A stretch of DNA of 64,000 nt from Trichuris trichiura (GCA_037903355.1 JBAJFE010000014.1:3534001-3598000), one strand, 5' to 3'; numbered from the stretch's first letter, positions 1 to 10,052 are shown. The notes: generated by a model from the sequence alone, not told the origin. Made by a program: numbers and translations.

Positions 1-279
1 GACCCAACACTACTCTCGCGACAGCCGTTTATATAGACCGTCATTGCTCCCTACTTAGGCGAATAACCCTGAGAGAGACCATGACCCCAGGCAGGACAAT
101 AGTCCAGGGAAACAACGACGCATAGGGACCGCGAGCTCACGCAGGGTAACCTTCTGCAACCCTGGGCACGACTGTATAACAGGAGGGGCCACAGTCACAC
201 CGCCCTACGGGTAGTCTCAGTTTATGGCCATGCAAGGCCAAACCTCGGGTTGTTCACATCAGCGGGTGGTACAGGCACA
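1..279 (-). repeat. 3' LTR (truncated by the window edge)
   Basis: The repeat is colinear with 1959-2237 over all 279 bases, with three substitutions (near positions 35, 126 and 220). On the element strand it opens with TGTGCCTGTACC at 279. The rest of the LTR (R and U5) lies to the left of the window. Confidence 0.93.
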
Positions 280-288
280 CTCCCCCCT
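280..288 (-). other. Polypurine tract of the retrotransposon
   Basis: On the element strand AGGGGGGAG abuts the 3' LTR directly, the expected place and composition for the primer of plus-strand DNA synthesis. It follows the stop of the pol-remnant frame by a few bases. Confidence 0.85.
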
Positions 289-292
289 GATC

Positions 293-1069
293 TTATGGAT
301 CACAACATTCAACGGCCCGCGGTTTGCGACGTCGCGCAGAACGTCTTGGTGCATCAGCTATTGCTTCAGGCGCCTGACCGAGTTGAATTGCTTGTGGCAC
401 TTCTCTCGCGGGGAAGTTGACGATTAGATCGTCATCCTGATCTTCTCTCTCTGGCCGCTGACTCTCTGATTCTTCAGCAGTTGTGCAATAGCGGAGATCA
501 CGAACGTGACGAGGAGTTCCGTCAACAATAACGGCTTGACGGGACTGCAACCCAGCCACGGTGCCTTTTCGAAAACGGGAGTCGCACCGAACTCCAGGTG
601 GCTTTATCCAAACCTTTTCGCCGAAGGCGTATCGGCCTTGCTCTGGCCGCTCTTTCTCCATCGCCTTATCAACTTCTCGTACTCCGAACTTCACACGGCG
701 ACGATCATCTATTCTCACGCCACCTAGGGCTACGATTCCATTCATACCAAGTATAAATTCAAACCCCAGTGGCCTTGTGTGGACGACGATAGCTTCGACT
801 TGGACTACGGAGCCTCCAAGCGGCTGCAAGTGGACGACACCTTCGCCGTTACACCGCATCTCGTCGCCGTCCACTGCTGTTATTCTGATCTTCTTTTTCG
901 CCCATTCCTTGCAACATGAACTATGGACGATGCATTTTGAGCTACCCGAGTCCACAAGCACGTTGCGCTGCACTCCATTCACTAACACTCGGGTCACCGG
1001 TAGCGCACTGATCACTTTCTCCAGGGGGAGGAGGCTGGCGCTTACGCCTCCTCCCTCGCTCAGTTTCCC
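293..1069 (-). CDS. Retroelement protease fused to integrase C-terminal tail (pol remnant, expressed by -1 frameshift)
   Basis: The frame is open from the gag slippery site to a stop just before the polypurine tract and has no ATG of its own near the start. An aspartic protease comes first: active site LVDSGS at about 944-955 and an ILGM motif that fits the second protease strand. Without any break the frame then passes (around 660-680) into a segment typical of Gypsy integrase C-termini: YAFGEKVWIKPP, a basic stretch, VDGTPRHVRDLRYC and a terminal RRSARRRKPR. All of RT, RNase H and the integrase catalytic core (several hundred codons) are absent. An in-frame internal deletion is the simplest reading. 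The basic tail could still bind nucleic acid; that is inference. Confidence 0.8.
   Translation of the reverse strand, partial: GKLSEGGGVSASLLPLEKVISALPVTRVLVNGVQRNVLVDSGSSKCIVHSSCCKEWAKKKIRITAVDGDEMRCNGEGVVHLQPLGGSVVQVEAIVVHTRPLGFEFILGMNGIVALGGVRIDDRRRVKFGVREVDKAMEKERPEQGRYAFGEKVWIKPPGVRCDSRFRKGTVAGLQSRQAVIVDGTPRHVRDLRYCTTAEESESQRPEREDQDDDLIVNFPAREVPQAIQLGQAPEAIADAPRRSARRRKPRAVECCDP
1026..1069 (-). promoter_or_regulatory. -1 programmed ribosomal frameshift signal (slippery site plus hairpin)
   Basis: On the element strand the gag frame ends CAG GGA AAC TGA, which contains the slippery heptamer GGGAAAC (1063-1069) in the correct X XXY YYZ phase just before the stop. After a 7-nt spacer comes a perfect 10-bp GC-rich stem (1046-1055 with 1026-1035) closing a 10-nt loop. 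Shifting back one base enters the protease frame. All parts match the known geometry of retroviral gag-pol frameshift sites. Confidence 0.85.
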
Positions 1070-1812
1070 TGAAGTGAGGCCTTACTGCCACACTTCACGC
1101 CACGGTTCCATCGGTCGTAATTTCCTGACTGAGCATGGGGACCCGAACTGTTCTTCTTCTTAGCCGATTGCTGCCGATTCACAGTACAGTTCCTAGCGAA
1201 ATGGTTTGGCTCACCGCAGGCATAGCATCTCTGCGCTGAGGCAGCCACTCGCGGGCTGGACTTCGCTTCCTTAGCGCCAAGGCAGGCCTCTCTGGCATCT
1301 CCAGGACGATCATCCGTGATAACCGCCCGCGTCCGTGCGAGAACTTGGCTGAGGCTCAGGTCCTCTAACCGTGAGCCAGCTCTTAACAGCTGTCGCACGT
1401 GATCTGGCAGCCCCGCAACAAAGGCACACCTTAGTGCTTTGTCTGACACGCCGCCGAACAAGGATGCCAGCCTCCGCAAGTCAGCCAAGAAGACATCTGG
1501 TGACTCATCACCACCCAGTCTTCTGGCAACGAATTGCTCGTACGCCACGAATGAGTCTACTGCAAAAGCAGCAAGAAGAGCCTGCTTTACATCTTCAGCG
1601 CTCTTCTTCTCTTCGTCCGTCAACTGCAAGTACACTGCGAAGGCGCCGCCCGTTAGACGCAAAGCTACTACATCTGCAACGTTGGCGATCCCGCGCAACT
1701 TGCATACCATCTCAACCTTCTCCAGCCACTCTGACACTGACTGTCTCGCTGTACCATTGTATTCCGGGATCAACCGCAAGTCAAGAGACTTATCTGACGT
1801 GGTTCCATCCAT
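1060..1812 (-). CDS. gag: Retrotransposon Gag polyprotein
   Basis: A 250-residue capsid/nucleocapsid precursor of an LTR element. Residues 1-150 are a helical Gag capsid-like region (EYNG near the start, SVSEWLEKVE, a VFLADLRRLASLFG segment), and one CCHC zinc knuckle lies at residues 196-209 (C-x2-C-x4-H-x4-C), with a basic Asn/Lys-rich tail. The ATG at 1812 lies only 17 nt after the LTR end. The frame overlaps the protease frame through the frameshift signal. It is intact, with no stop or frameshift, which agrees with the high LTR identity. It packages RNA in the family; that role is inferred here. Confidence 0.92.
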   Translation of the reverse strand: MDGTTSDKSLDLRLIPEYNGTARQSVSEWLEKVEMVCKLRGIANVADVVALRLTGGAFAVYLQLTDEEKKSAEDVKQALLAAFAVDSFVAYEQFVARRLGGDESPDVFLADLRRLASLFGGVSDKALRCAFVAGLPDHVRQLLRAGSRLEDLSLSQVLARTRAVITDDRPGDAREACLGAKEAKSSPRVAASAQRCYACGEPNHFARNCTVNRQQSAKKKNSSGPHAQSGNYDRWNRGVKCGSKASLQGN

Positions 1813-1828
1813 TGCAGCCTCGATAGCT

Positions 1829-2237
1829 TGTAGGGGCAGAGCTTCTTGCGACGATATACGACAGATATAAGTCTTTTATTGAAAAGGTATTCTGGTTAAC
1901 TTGGTGTATACGGTACAGAACAGCAATGGTGGTACGACAGCAATACGACCAATTCGGCGACCCAACACTACTCTCGCGACAGCCGTTTATATTGACCGTC
2001 ATTGCTCCCTACTTAGGCGAATAACCCTGAGAGAGACCATGACCCCAGGCAGGACAATAGTCCAGGGAAACAACGACGCATAGGGACTGCGAGCTCACGC
2101 AGGGTAACCTTCTGCAACCCTGGGCACGACTGTATAACAGGAGGGGCCACAGTCACACCGCCCTACGGGTAGTCTCGGTTTATGGCCATGCAAGGCCAAA
2201 CCTCGGGTTGTTCACATCAGCGGGTGGTACAGGCACA
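1829..2237 (-). repeat. 5' LTR (409 bp) with TATA box and poly(A) signal
   Basis: The right end is fixed by the TGTG...shared with the other LTR, and the left end by similarity to the diverged solo LTR at 35161 (both begin TGT...CAGAGCT on the plus strand). On the element strand a TATAAAC motif lies at 1985-1991 and an AATAAA at 1875-1880, about 110 nt downstream, a usual U3-R spacing. The sequence after the LTR is AGCTATCGAGG, not TGG, so no standard tRNA 3'-end primer site is evident. Confidence 0.85.
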
Positions 2238-2986
2238 TTAACCCATTAAGACAATGCGAGAAACAATCTGCAAGACGGGAAGACCTCAGGACATCAGGCC
2301 ATGAACACTAGAACCCTCCGTTGTTACGGGCTGAGCACTGAAAGCAACAGTCGTCGAACATACAGTATACTGCTCTGACAAGCTTCATCCAAGAGTTTTA
2401 TGTCACGTGAATCATCTACGTCTTAGACGAATTAAAGATGCTCTATTTGTTCGAGATAACTGCACGTACAATCGTGATCAAGGGATTGAAGCCAGTGAAA
2501 TTTCGTCACACTAAAATAGGTCTAAATGTTGCTCATTACATGAAATCTACAGTTCCGCTAGGTTCCTCTACCAACCATGAAGTTAAGAACAAGATTAATA
2601 AGATTAACGGGAGAACTGCTTTTCAATGGAAGGAACTGCATTCAATTTTACAATGAAAGATTCATTCATTCGATAGGAGGAACGGTTCTCAATCATACAG
2701 TTAAAAAAGAAAACTGAACGAACCTACGAGAAGAATGATTTTCAGAACTTTTGGTGTTGCAATGGAAAAGGATTCAAAACATGACAAATAAAAAGTTTCG
2801 CAACTTGATGGGTTGGTTAATTACATTAATCATCATAGCATCAAGTTGTCAGCCTTCCACTTTCCACTGAAAATGGGATGAGTTCATAGCAGCAAGCTGT
2901 GGACGCTTGAATCTTTCGCATAAATGGGTCATACCGTAAAAGAACTTCACACGAAGTAATCAAGATAATTTAAATGGTTTCTTTAC
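2238..2986. other. No gene seen between retrotransposon and P450 exon
   Basis: This stretch should be the first downstream P450 intron or flank. I looked on the minus strand for the P450 I-helix, ExxR and heme-cysteine region and found none, only short frames without family features. The missing exons, if they exist, lie left of the retrotransposon, outside the window. Confidence 0.5.
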
Positions 2987-3772
2987 CTGTAAGTCTTCCA
3001 CAGTGTTGTTGCTTCTGTGGTTGCGGATTGTTTCCTCCATAAACTTTCCCATTCTGGAGTTGTTTTCACGGAAAACTTTAAACTCTCGGTGCATGATTTG
3101 CCGCAACAGAGGAAAGTAATTTGCCACAAAATTAAACTTCATGACTTTGTTGAAATTTTCCGTCGAATTTAATAATTGATCAAACATGAGGTCTTTACAA
3201 TTGAGCTCAGAACCCAGTGTCATTGGACCAATAATCGAGATGATTGTCTTATGAATTAATTTATCCGGATCGGTAATACTCCCTTCGCTTTCAAGCAGTT
3301 GTTGTTTCAAGGAATCTTGAGCAGCAAGTATCATAGTTTCAACCTGATTTTTTTTTGAGCGAAGGAGGCGACCAAGAGAACGAATAAGAGTTTTTCGAAT
3401 AAAAATGCAGGCCTCGCTAAATGATGTAAAGGCAAATTCGCCTTTCACCTCATTGTTGAAAACGGCCAGCGATTCAAATGACGGTCGTCCGCTGAGTTCA
3501 AGCTTGCCGAATGCTTGCTTCGCAGCCTCCATTGAACTTAAGACGATCACTAGCTTTCCACCTATGTAAATCTGGAATAAGTCACCGTATCGATCAGCCA
3601 GTTCACCAAGCTTAACGTGGCAACTCTTTGTAAAAAGAAAGGGATAACCAATTAGTGGCAAACACCAAGGACCAGGCAACTTTTTAGTTCCATGCTTGTA
3701 AGAAAATTTTCTGAATAAGGCGAGCAGAATAGCAGCCAGTAAAACTGAGAAGCAAATGACGAGCAAATTCAT
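2987..3772 (-). CDS. Cytochrome P450, N-terminal exon (partial; CYP2-clan-like)
   Basis: A heme mono-oxygenase half-gene. The exon encodes 262 residues: an N-terminal membrane anchor (about residues 1-20), the proline-rich hinge KLPGPWCLPLIG (31-42), SGRPSF (94-99), then helices up to about the F/G region, ending in EDLQ before a GT donor (2985-2986) in phase 0. The ATG at 3772 is chosen because it begins the anchor; a likely acceptor (TTTTCAG at 3833-3839) just upstream suggests a 5' UTR intron. The C-helix motif WxxxR, which contacts a heme propionate, reads CIFIR (C122, R126), so the tryptophan is lost. The C-terminal half with the heme cysteine is not in the window. The gene may be functional with distant exons, or a broken copy. 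Confidence 0.82.
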
Positions 3773-3839
3773 TTGCGATGGCAATCGAATAAATCCAGGA
3801 ATGTTTAACTCAAGTAGATGTACAAGAGCTACCTGAAAA

Positions 3840-5362
3840 CAAAGCGGAATTAAAGAGCACACAAATCCAGAGCGCAAAATTATTACTGTCAGTTACGTAG
3901 ACAGACTAAGTTATCACATATACAAGGACACCAGCGTGTTAAGTGAATGAGTCGCGCCAGTGGAAGTTAACTATTCGCCTTGTATAATAGTATTAGTATC
4001 TGTGTGCTCATCAAGGGCAATGTCAATGTCTACGATTACAATGCAAACCTACAGGAAGTTTTGCTCACGTCAGGATTTGAAATGCGAGCTTAAATGGCAT
4101 ATGTCGATATTCAAAGAAACCTGCTTAAGTCTACCACTTCGCATAAGCTTTCATGTCGCCCAATAGCTACTACCATTAGTGCGACTGCATGAGTTAAAGG
4201 TGGCAGTTCGTTTTCTCTGGATAAGACTGAACTGGACGCGTTTTCGGAAAGACTGAACTGTAAAACTTGCTGACTAGAAGGAAAAGATGTGAACTCTAAG
4301 TGTCTTTGTAACTGCGGAGCTATCTTCCATGCTTAGTCAGAAAAGGATTTATTCGATGTCCTGATCAATACACGACAAAACGAACTACGAAAGAAAGAGA
4401 GATGCAACACCATGACACAAGCGCCACCAGAAATCACCCGTTTATATATCTTTTCTGTGAGTAGTAAACACCTGGAGTGTGGCATAATTGTCTGTTTATC
4501 ACGCGCTGCCCTAATTCTCAAAGTAAAACCATTGGTTAGCTTGGACATGGCCAACTTCCGTGAGCTAGCCTTGTGACCGTCGCGGTCACATGGGCACTTG
4601 TTTATTAGAGTATTCATATTTTATAATTCAGAAATCATGACCAGGATCACGCCAATATTTGGATGGATACTAATCGCTCAAAGGCTCACTTGTCAACTAT
4701 AATCGGTCAATCGTACTTGAAAATTTTCATTTATTATTCCACTTACACATTAATAAACAAACATTTTGGGAAAAGAAGTTAGCAAGGCGAAGAAAAATTG
4801 GTCTGAATGAAACGTTTTCCAGAATCATCATAATGTCTTTGATTATTTTCAGCCTCTGAAGTGGTTCACAAAAACGATTATACTCAACGCGGGTGTGCGC
4901 GAAAAAGCGGTGCGATGTTTGGGAGAGCGCTGGCTCGAACGAACGTTAAGTGACTGTCCGTTTAATCGTAACACCAAGCACTCCGGAGAGGAATTAACGC
5001 AATAATAATTTAACGCGGCCGTAGTGGACCATATAGAATAAACATGTATCCCCTGCGGGCATTGGCGGGTTGCCAACAGATCAGCGCCGCGCGACCGGTT
5101 TTTTGACGGCTGTCACGTGAACTGTTGTTACAGCGGGTATGGAACGATATTATTCTCAATAATATGAATCGTTCTTGGTAAGGTTAGGCTGTTTTAAAAA
5201 ACTGAAATGTGATGAAACATTCGACCATTAGTGAGCAAAACAGGGAGAATTCAACAGATTATATCTCACCTTTTCCATGCAGGGCCTTTTACTATACAAA
5301 ACTGTATGCATACATACTATCAGTACTTAGATTATGAGATGAGAATTTCACTGGCGACATAC
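3840..5362. other. Intergenic, no supported gene
   Basis: Short frames only. The part around 4320-4620 resembles 37120-37170 in a few short strings (for example CTTCCATGCTT and TTTATTCGAT), perhaps traces of another LTR family, but I could not define ends. Confidence 0.4.
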
Positions 5363-5728
5363 TTTCATAGTAGATCTTCAGATTCACGGATTTGGCCTGT
5401 TGGGTGTATCTGTAAGTAAACTTCAAAATGCCCTACCAACGGATGGATGAGCAAATTGTTAGAGAAATTACAGAACAAATCGAATACCGTACGTTTCGGA
5501 ACTGCTCGTGTTCTGTCGTCAGCAGTGCTCGTGTTCCGTCGTCAGCAGTGTTGAGCTCCCCAACACTGCTGACGACGGAACACGAGCAGTTCCGAAACGT
5601 ACGGTATTCGATTTGTTCTGTAATTTCTCTAACAATTTGCTCATCCATCCGTTGGTAGGGCATTTTGAAGTTTACTTACAGATACACCCAACAGGCCAAA
5701 TCCGTGAATCTGAAGATCTACTATGAAA
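5363..5728. repeat. Foldback element, family A (near-perfect palindrome)
   Basis: The left arm beginning TTTCATAGTAGATC is answered by its reverse complement ending at 5728, over the whole 366 bp. The arms contain CCAACGGATGGATGAGC and share sequence with 29949-30158, 34940-35112 and 47825-48012. Near the centre the left arm carries an extra copy of a unit of about 23 bp (TGCTCGTGTTCYGTCGTCAG...). Because of the symmetry the same peptide frame can be read from both strands, so that frame is not evidence for a gene. RNA from either strand would form a long hairpin. Confidence 0.92.
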
Positions 5729-6625
5729 CTATTCAAGCCTGTTAAAAGACATCCGGTTTTTCGAAAGGCGACATACTTCTTGAATTGTTCTTTAGGAACG
5801 AAGCTGTAAAATAGAACATAACTACAAGAAGGAGAACCAAGCACTGCTCAGGTGGAGTGAGAAAACGATTTTTAGATATTGTTTACTATTCCTGAATGGA
5901 ACAGATATGCCAAAAATATGGTTGGTGATAGGGATATCTCCTTGGTAGCGCGCACGATAATCTACATGTTCAATGTTCTTCGATCTCAGTGAAAGCTTGA
6001 GCAAAGGATGCTTTAGTTGGCAGTAAATCGAAGAGTCGCGACGCCTTCTGCAGCGGCTCCTTCGGAACGCGTTGATGGATTAGGAATCATGTCCGTCCTT
6101 ATGCGTTGACCTTCGGGTTGTCTGTTTGCTCATTGGATTGAGGTCATCTGCACTACCGCATTTAGTCTCACTTGTCAAAAGCTGGCTAGCTAATTCTCGT
6201 TGTTCAAACAAATGCAGTCTTCGTACACAGAGAGCTCCTTTCAGTTTTTTGTAAATGATATTCTATGCTGTCATCAGCAGTGTAATAAAACATTAACCGT
6301 TGTTGACCACTGAGACGTCAAAGACGCTGAAGAATGTGACTTCGGCCTTTTAGACACTCGTACCATACGGGGTGCTCAAATCACACCATAAGCGACTCAG
6401 TCGAAGGTCGTCTAGACATACTGCGTAAATACCCCTCGCCCCAGCTGTTTTCTCACGACCGTTCGCATCGCACCTTTGCATATAAGCATTTCACGACAGC
6501 GATCTACTGGTGTCGCTACCTGATTTACAGTTGCGTGATTCGTGTACTCTGACAAATAAATCACTTGGTTAAGCAGCATGGTACATATATTTTAGACATC
6601 CATCGGTGGATGTCAATGTCTAGTA
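5729..6625. other. Intergenic, no supported gene
   Basis: No conserved coding signal was recognised on either strand. A minus frame near 5822-6004 (…DYRARYQGDIPITNHIFGI) looks slightly protein-like but has no splice context or family match. Confidence 0.4.
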
Positions 6626-6985
6626 CAGTTGAGCTTCCTTAATCCGGATCCCTATAAACCGGATCCTTCTCTAATCCGTCCTCGTGGAAGAGAACAATAG
6701 AATGATAGTATGCATTAAAGATGATTGGGCTACCAGTGCGAAACGGGCAGTCATTTGGCAGCAACGGCTATAAGGGCAGCAAACAACTAGCCAACGGTCC
6801 TTCCGGTATACGTTAACATAGGCGCAGGCCAGCAACGGTTCGGCCGAGGCAATCTCGACCAATAAGTTGACTGCAGCAAGGCACCTTGAGGTCTAGGCTT
6901 CCCCAGATAAACAGAAATGTGGATCAAGAACCTAGAGTTTTTCAGTCATATAGAACTACAATCCATTCTCATGTAACGCGAAAGT
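6626..6985 (+). mobile_element. Pogo/Tigger-like MITE fragment (family D)
   Basis: It opens CAGTTGAGCTTCCTTAATCCGG after a TA, the terminus type of pogo/Tigger elements, and is similar to 37709-38040 over about 330 bp, with many substitutions. The right terminus is missing. Confidence 0.72.
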
Positions 6986-7495
6986 TAGTTCCTGGAAAAC
7001 CTCGCATTACACTAGAACGCATTATGCAAGACATATAAAGTATGAGAAAATTGGGTTTTGGGGCACATCGTCAAAAAATTGTTTACCCGTAAACAATAAA
7101 GGAGCAAATCGCAAATAAGCAGGGTTTAAAAAAAGAGACTCCTCCGAGCCTATGCTACTTATTCAACAACTAGGGACGCAGAGGTTTGAATCCTGTCTCT
7201 CCTTGCTTCGCCCTTCGCTATTATATGGCGGCCCCGTGACTAAGGAAAGCCTTACTGCCACATGCCTTCTCATTTGGTTCATGACGTCTCAGTACATAAA
7301 GTTTCTCTTCAACAGTCAGCGCCTTCCTTTTTTGCCCACTGCTTGATGACGCCGAGGCAACCTTAGGCATCTAATACAGTGGCATCTAACGGCTATCCTT
7401 AGGCGTCGAAGGCTAGTAAATCATTTGCAAAGTAAGCTCACAAAGAGGGCACAAACGCTTGCTGAACCCTGTGCCCCGCGACTAGCGATACTGAG

Positions 7496-7735
7496 GCGAA
7501 GTGATACCGGTGGGTAGCAGCGGTCTTAAAAAAATTTTAAGACCTCTGCTACTCGCTGTATCACTTCGCCTCAGTATCGGTCAGTGTTTTAGGTTAGAGA
7601 TTTTCAAATCAATTAATTTAAAATTTTAAGACCGCTGAAGACTGGACACGATTAACGCGAAAGCTCCGGAGATTAAAGGTTATTGTACATTTAACGGGAC
7701 ATTCATTCCGTAAAAAAGACAGTTCATTGCGAAAG
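7496..7735. repeat. Foldback element, family B, rearranged copy
   Basis: 7496-7579 is an inverted repeat (GATACTGAGGCGAAGTGATA and its complement). At 7616-7735 follows one arm of family B (GACCGCTGAAGAC..., GCTCCGGAGATTAAAGGTTATT, ATTCCGTAAAAAAG), closely like the right arm of the copy at 57139-57365. Confidence 0.7.
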
Positions 7736-8365
7736 TTTATTCGTCCTCTGATACGTCAACCGTTCGTCAGTTCTTGACAACAACTAACCTCCGCGCCCTC
7801 AGTGAGAGCTTCTTTATAGAGCCTCGCCTGTCTTGTCGACATCACATGACTGATCCAATTCTCTCATCATCCGGGACGAATGGACTATTACATGGTCATC
7901 ATAATGGTCAATATTGACATCGGACAGAGCATGCCACATGTCGCGGGTCATGCACCTGCACACCAATACGCCGCGGGGGGACCTTCATTCTAACTGCAGG
8001 GTACGTATAAAAATAGAATCGTGTTATGTGAGAGAAAGGCTACCACTTTAAAATCGCGTTATGAAAACACATTTTATACGAGAACAGATCGTATACAAGG
8101 AGAGCAATCCAAGAGTCATCATCACTGTGCACTAGCGTGTTCTACGGTTGTGTACACATCCAAACGCTCAAAAGGAAGCACACTGCGCTCACGATAGAGA
8201 AGGCGGAGATAATCAAGACGTTGAAGAGGGGAGAGACCGGCCAGTCTCTTATCCAGTGATATGACGTTGGCACGTCAATGATTTGTGGCATAGGAAGGAA
8301 CGCCGTTCGGATATTGGAGTATTCAAAAAAGCAGCGAGAAGGCAATAGATTATAGCTTAAGAGCA
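7736..8365. other. Intergenic, no supported gene
   Basis: Nothing recognisable on either strand. Confidence 0.4.
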
Positions 8366-8946
8366 GGGGTGGGGAACCTTCTTGGTGCCGCTGGCCGTAT
8401 AGCATACTTAAACGAAAAACAGCCTGCTTTATTTGCAAATACAGTAGGATTCCAGAAGTTGACCACCTCTGTATGTCGACCACCTCCCTAAGTTGGCCGA
8501 ATTTTGACCACTTGGTTGGTCCGCACGTTAATAAGCGCAGAAACAGCTTCTGTACATCTACCACCTTGGTAAGTGGGAAGTTGACCGCTTTAGCCGTGAC
8601 CTGGTATATGGACGCAATGCTAGTTTGCTCTCTGTAAGTTGACCGCCTCAGTTTGCTCTGTGTCAGTCGCTAGCAGCTGTTAACCGTCATTGCCTCAATG
8701 TGCTATTACTCAACGTAGCGAAGTTTTTCATTACCGTGCATTGGAGATGCCTGATTACAGAACCGATTCTGCTTGCTGGCGCAGCTTACGCTTTTATTCA
8801 ATTACATAACCTCTCACCTACGCGTCGGCAGCATTTGCTCATTGAGCGAATGCTGCCGATGGAGGACAACCTCCGTAAGTGGGACGTTGACCGCTTTAGC
8901 CCTGACGTGGTATATGGACGCAATGCTAGTTTGTTCACAGTAACTT
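8366..8946. mobile_element. DNA-transposon fragments: hAT-like terminus and pogo-like family C repeats
   Basis: AGCAGGGGTGGGGAACCTTC at about 8365 resembles the terminus of hAT (Charlie-type) elements. From 8440 the text consists of family C motifs (AAGTTGACCACCT, GGTCCGCACGTTA) also found at 43206-43392. A block of about 75 bp is present twice, at 8568-8645 and 8871-8946 (both with GGTATATGGACGCAATGCTA), so the element was duplicated or nested. Confidence 0.55.
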
Positions 8947-9236
8947 GACTTGATCCTCACGCGGTCACGTACTTCAATCTGTGGAAAGAGATAATAGCAG
9001 GGCGGATATTGCGAATCTTGCCGACGTCGTAGCTGGCTTGGCCTGGCTGACTTGCAGAGCATGCTGATGGCCCTGAAGCGCCTTTCTTGAAAAAACTGAC
9101 TGAAGATATTGATAGAACTAGCGAACTCGAGGATACTGGCAAACCAGGATGTGACCGAACCGCTCAAGGTACTTTGTGGTTGAAGAAGCCGCTAACGCAT
9201 AACAGAGTGTGATGCGTTAACGGCATCTTCAAACCT

Positions 9237-9704
9237 ATGCATCATATTATCCCAAATCCGTGGATGCAGCAGATCTTGATGGCATGTCACATGGATGTAT
9301 TCGACGGCAGTCCCAGGAAATGGTCAACTTTCATTGCTAATTTCAGATCGCTAGTTCATGAAACTGTGCAGTCAGATGCACAACGACTGCCCATTCAGGG
9401 CCAACTGCTATTACCCAAATTGAGAAGCGGATTCTCTGGGTTAACATCGAACCCAGCGATGTATCAAGAACTTCTCCAGCGACTCCATAAGTTGTTGGGG
9501 AACCTGAAAACGAATTTAAACGGTCTCTGCCAACACTTAAATCTGAGCAATGCGGCAATCTGGAAATGTTCTTCTGTACAGTCAACAAATAAATGTTTTA
9601 TTATCTTCAAACTTCTTAACTACCGCTGCAGCGTTCAGCAATTTTGGCATTGTAGAATAAGAACAGATAAGCAGATGGTGAAGCAGGCTATTTCCAAAAC
9701 CTGA
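9237..9704 (+). pseudogene. BEL/Pao retrotransposon gag relic
   Basis: The 155-codon frame contains a segment with the layout of the BEL/Pao gag domain (DUF1759 type): VFDGSPRKWSTFIANFRSLVH, then a run ending LHKLLGN. In the family FDG-P-W-F is followed by a leucine-rich capsid-like domain and a much longer polyprotein. Here the frame stops soon after, and no LTR, protease or RT was found nearby. The upstream 8950-9236 may be an older, frameshifted part. I call it a decayed fragment; recruitment as a short cellular gene is possible but unsupported. Confidence 0.6.
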
Positions 9705-10052
9705 GCTAATTGTACTTATGATAACAACGTCAGAGTTTCCATAATTCTTTAGTTCCGCCTTCAGCGGCTTCTCTAGGTTGAAAGGGTTATCATTCCTTTA
9801 CTGAAAGCCAAAAAAGACTGGATCACTAAATGGCACAAATATTTCTTTCCAATCTATACCAGCGTGACAACAATAGACAGGAAACTGCAAAAGCTTTAAG
9901 AAGACTACTAATGACATGCTCATTTTTAAACGCGCGCTGAATTAACGTCGAAAATTAAGTGGAATGGGTACGCAAGCAATCATATTATCCACAAAGTCGT
10001 CAGAACGAAAGATAAAGTTAATGAAGTTAGTCAACAACTTTTCAAGCGAAGA
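9705..10052. other. 3' flank of the gamma-tubulin gene
   Basis: AT-rich, presumably holding the 3' UTR of the minus-strand gene. No other feature seen. Confidence 0.4.

Larger units (their letters stand above)
1..2237 (-). mobile_element. Gypsy-type LTR retrotransposon, internally deleted (non-autonomous)
   Basis: Seen on the minus strand in this order: 5' LTR (1829-2237), gag, a -1 frameshift signal, a protease-integrase-tail frame, a polypurine tract and the start of the 3' LTR, which runs off the left edge. The first 279 positions and 1959-2237 align without gaps and differ at only 3 positions that I can find, so the copy is young. The LTR starts TG and ends CA on the element strand. Reverse transcriptase, RNase H and the integrase core are missing, so the element cannot move without help. 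The gag type, the DSG protease and the integrase C-terminal tail point to Gypsy/Metaviridae; the clade is not determined. The base run just right of the element (TTAAC) is a candidate target duplication, but its partner lies outside the window. Confidence 0.93.

Noticed and set aside
5428..5663. Two 76-codon frames on opposite strands giving almost the same peptide (MPYQRMDEQIVREITEQIEYR...)
   Set aside because: They are a product of the near-perfect palindrome; the same peptide start recurs in other family A copies (47.9 kb). No evidence for a protein.
7180..7205. tRNA B-box-like GAGGTTTGAATCCTG
   Set aside because: No acceptor, D or anticodon arm can be formed upstream.
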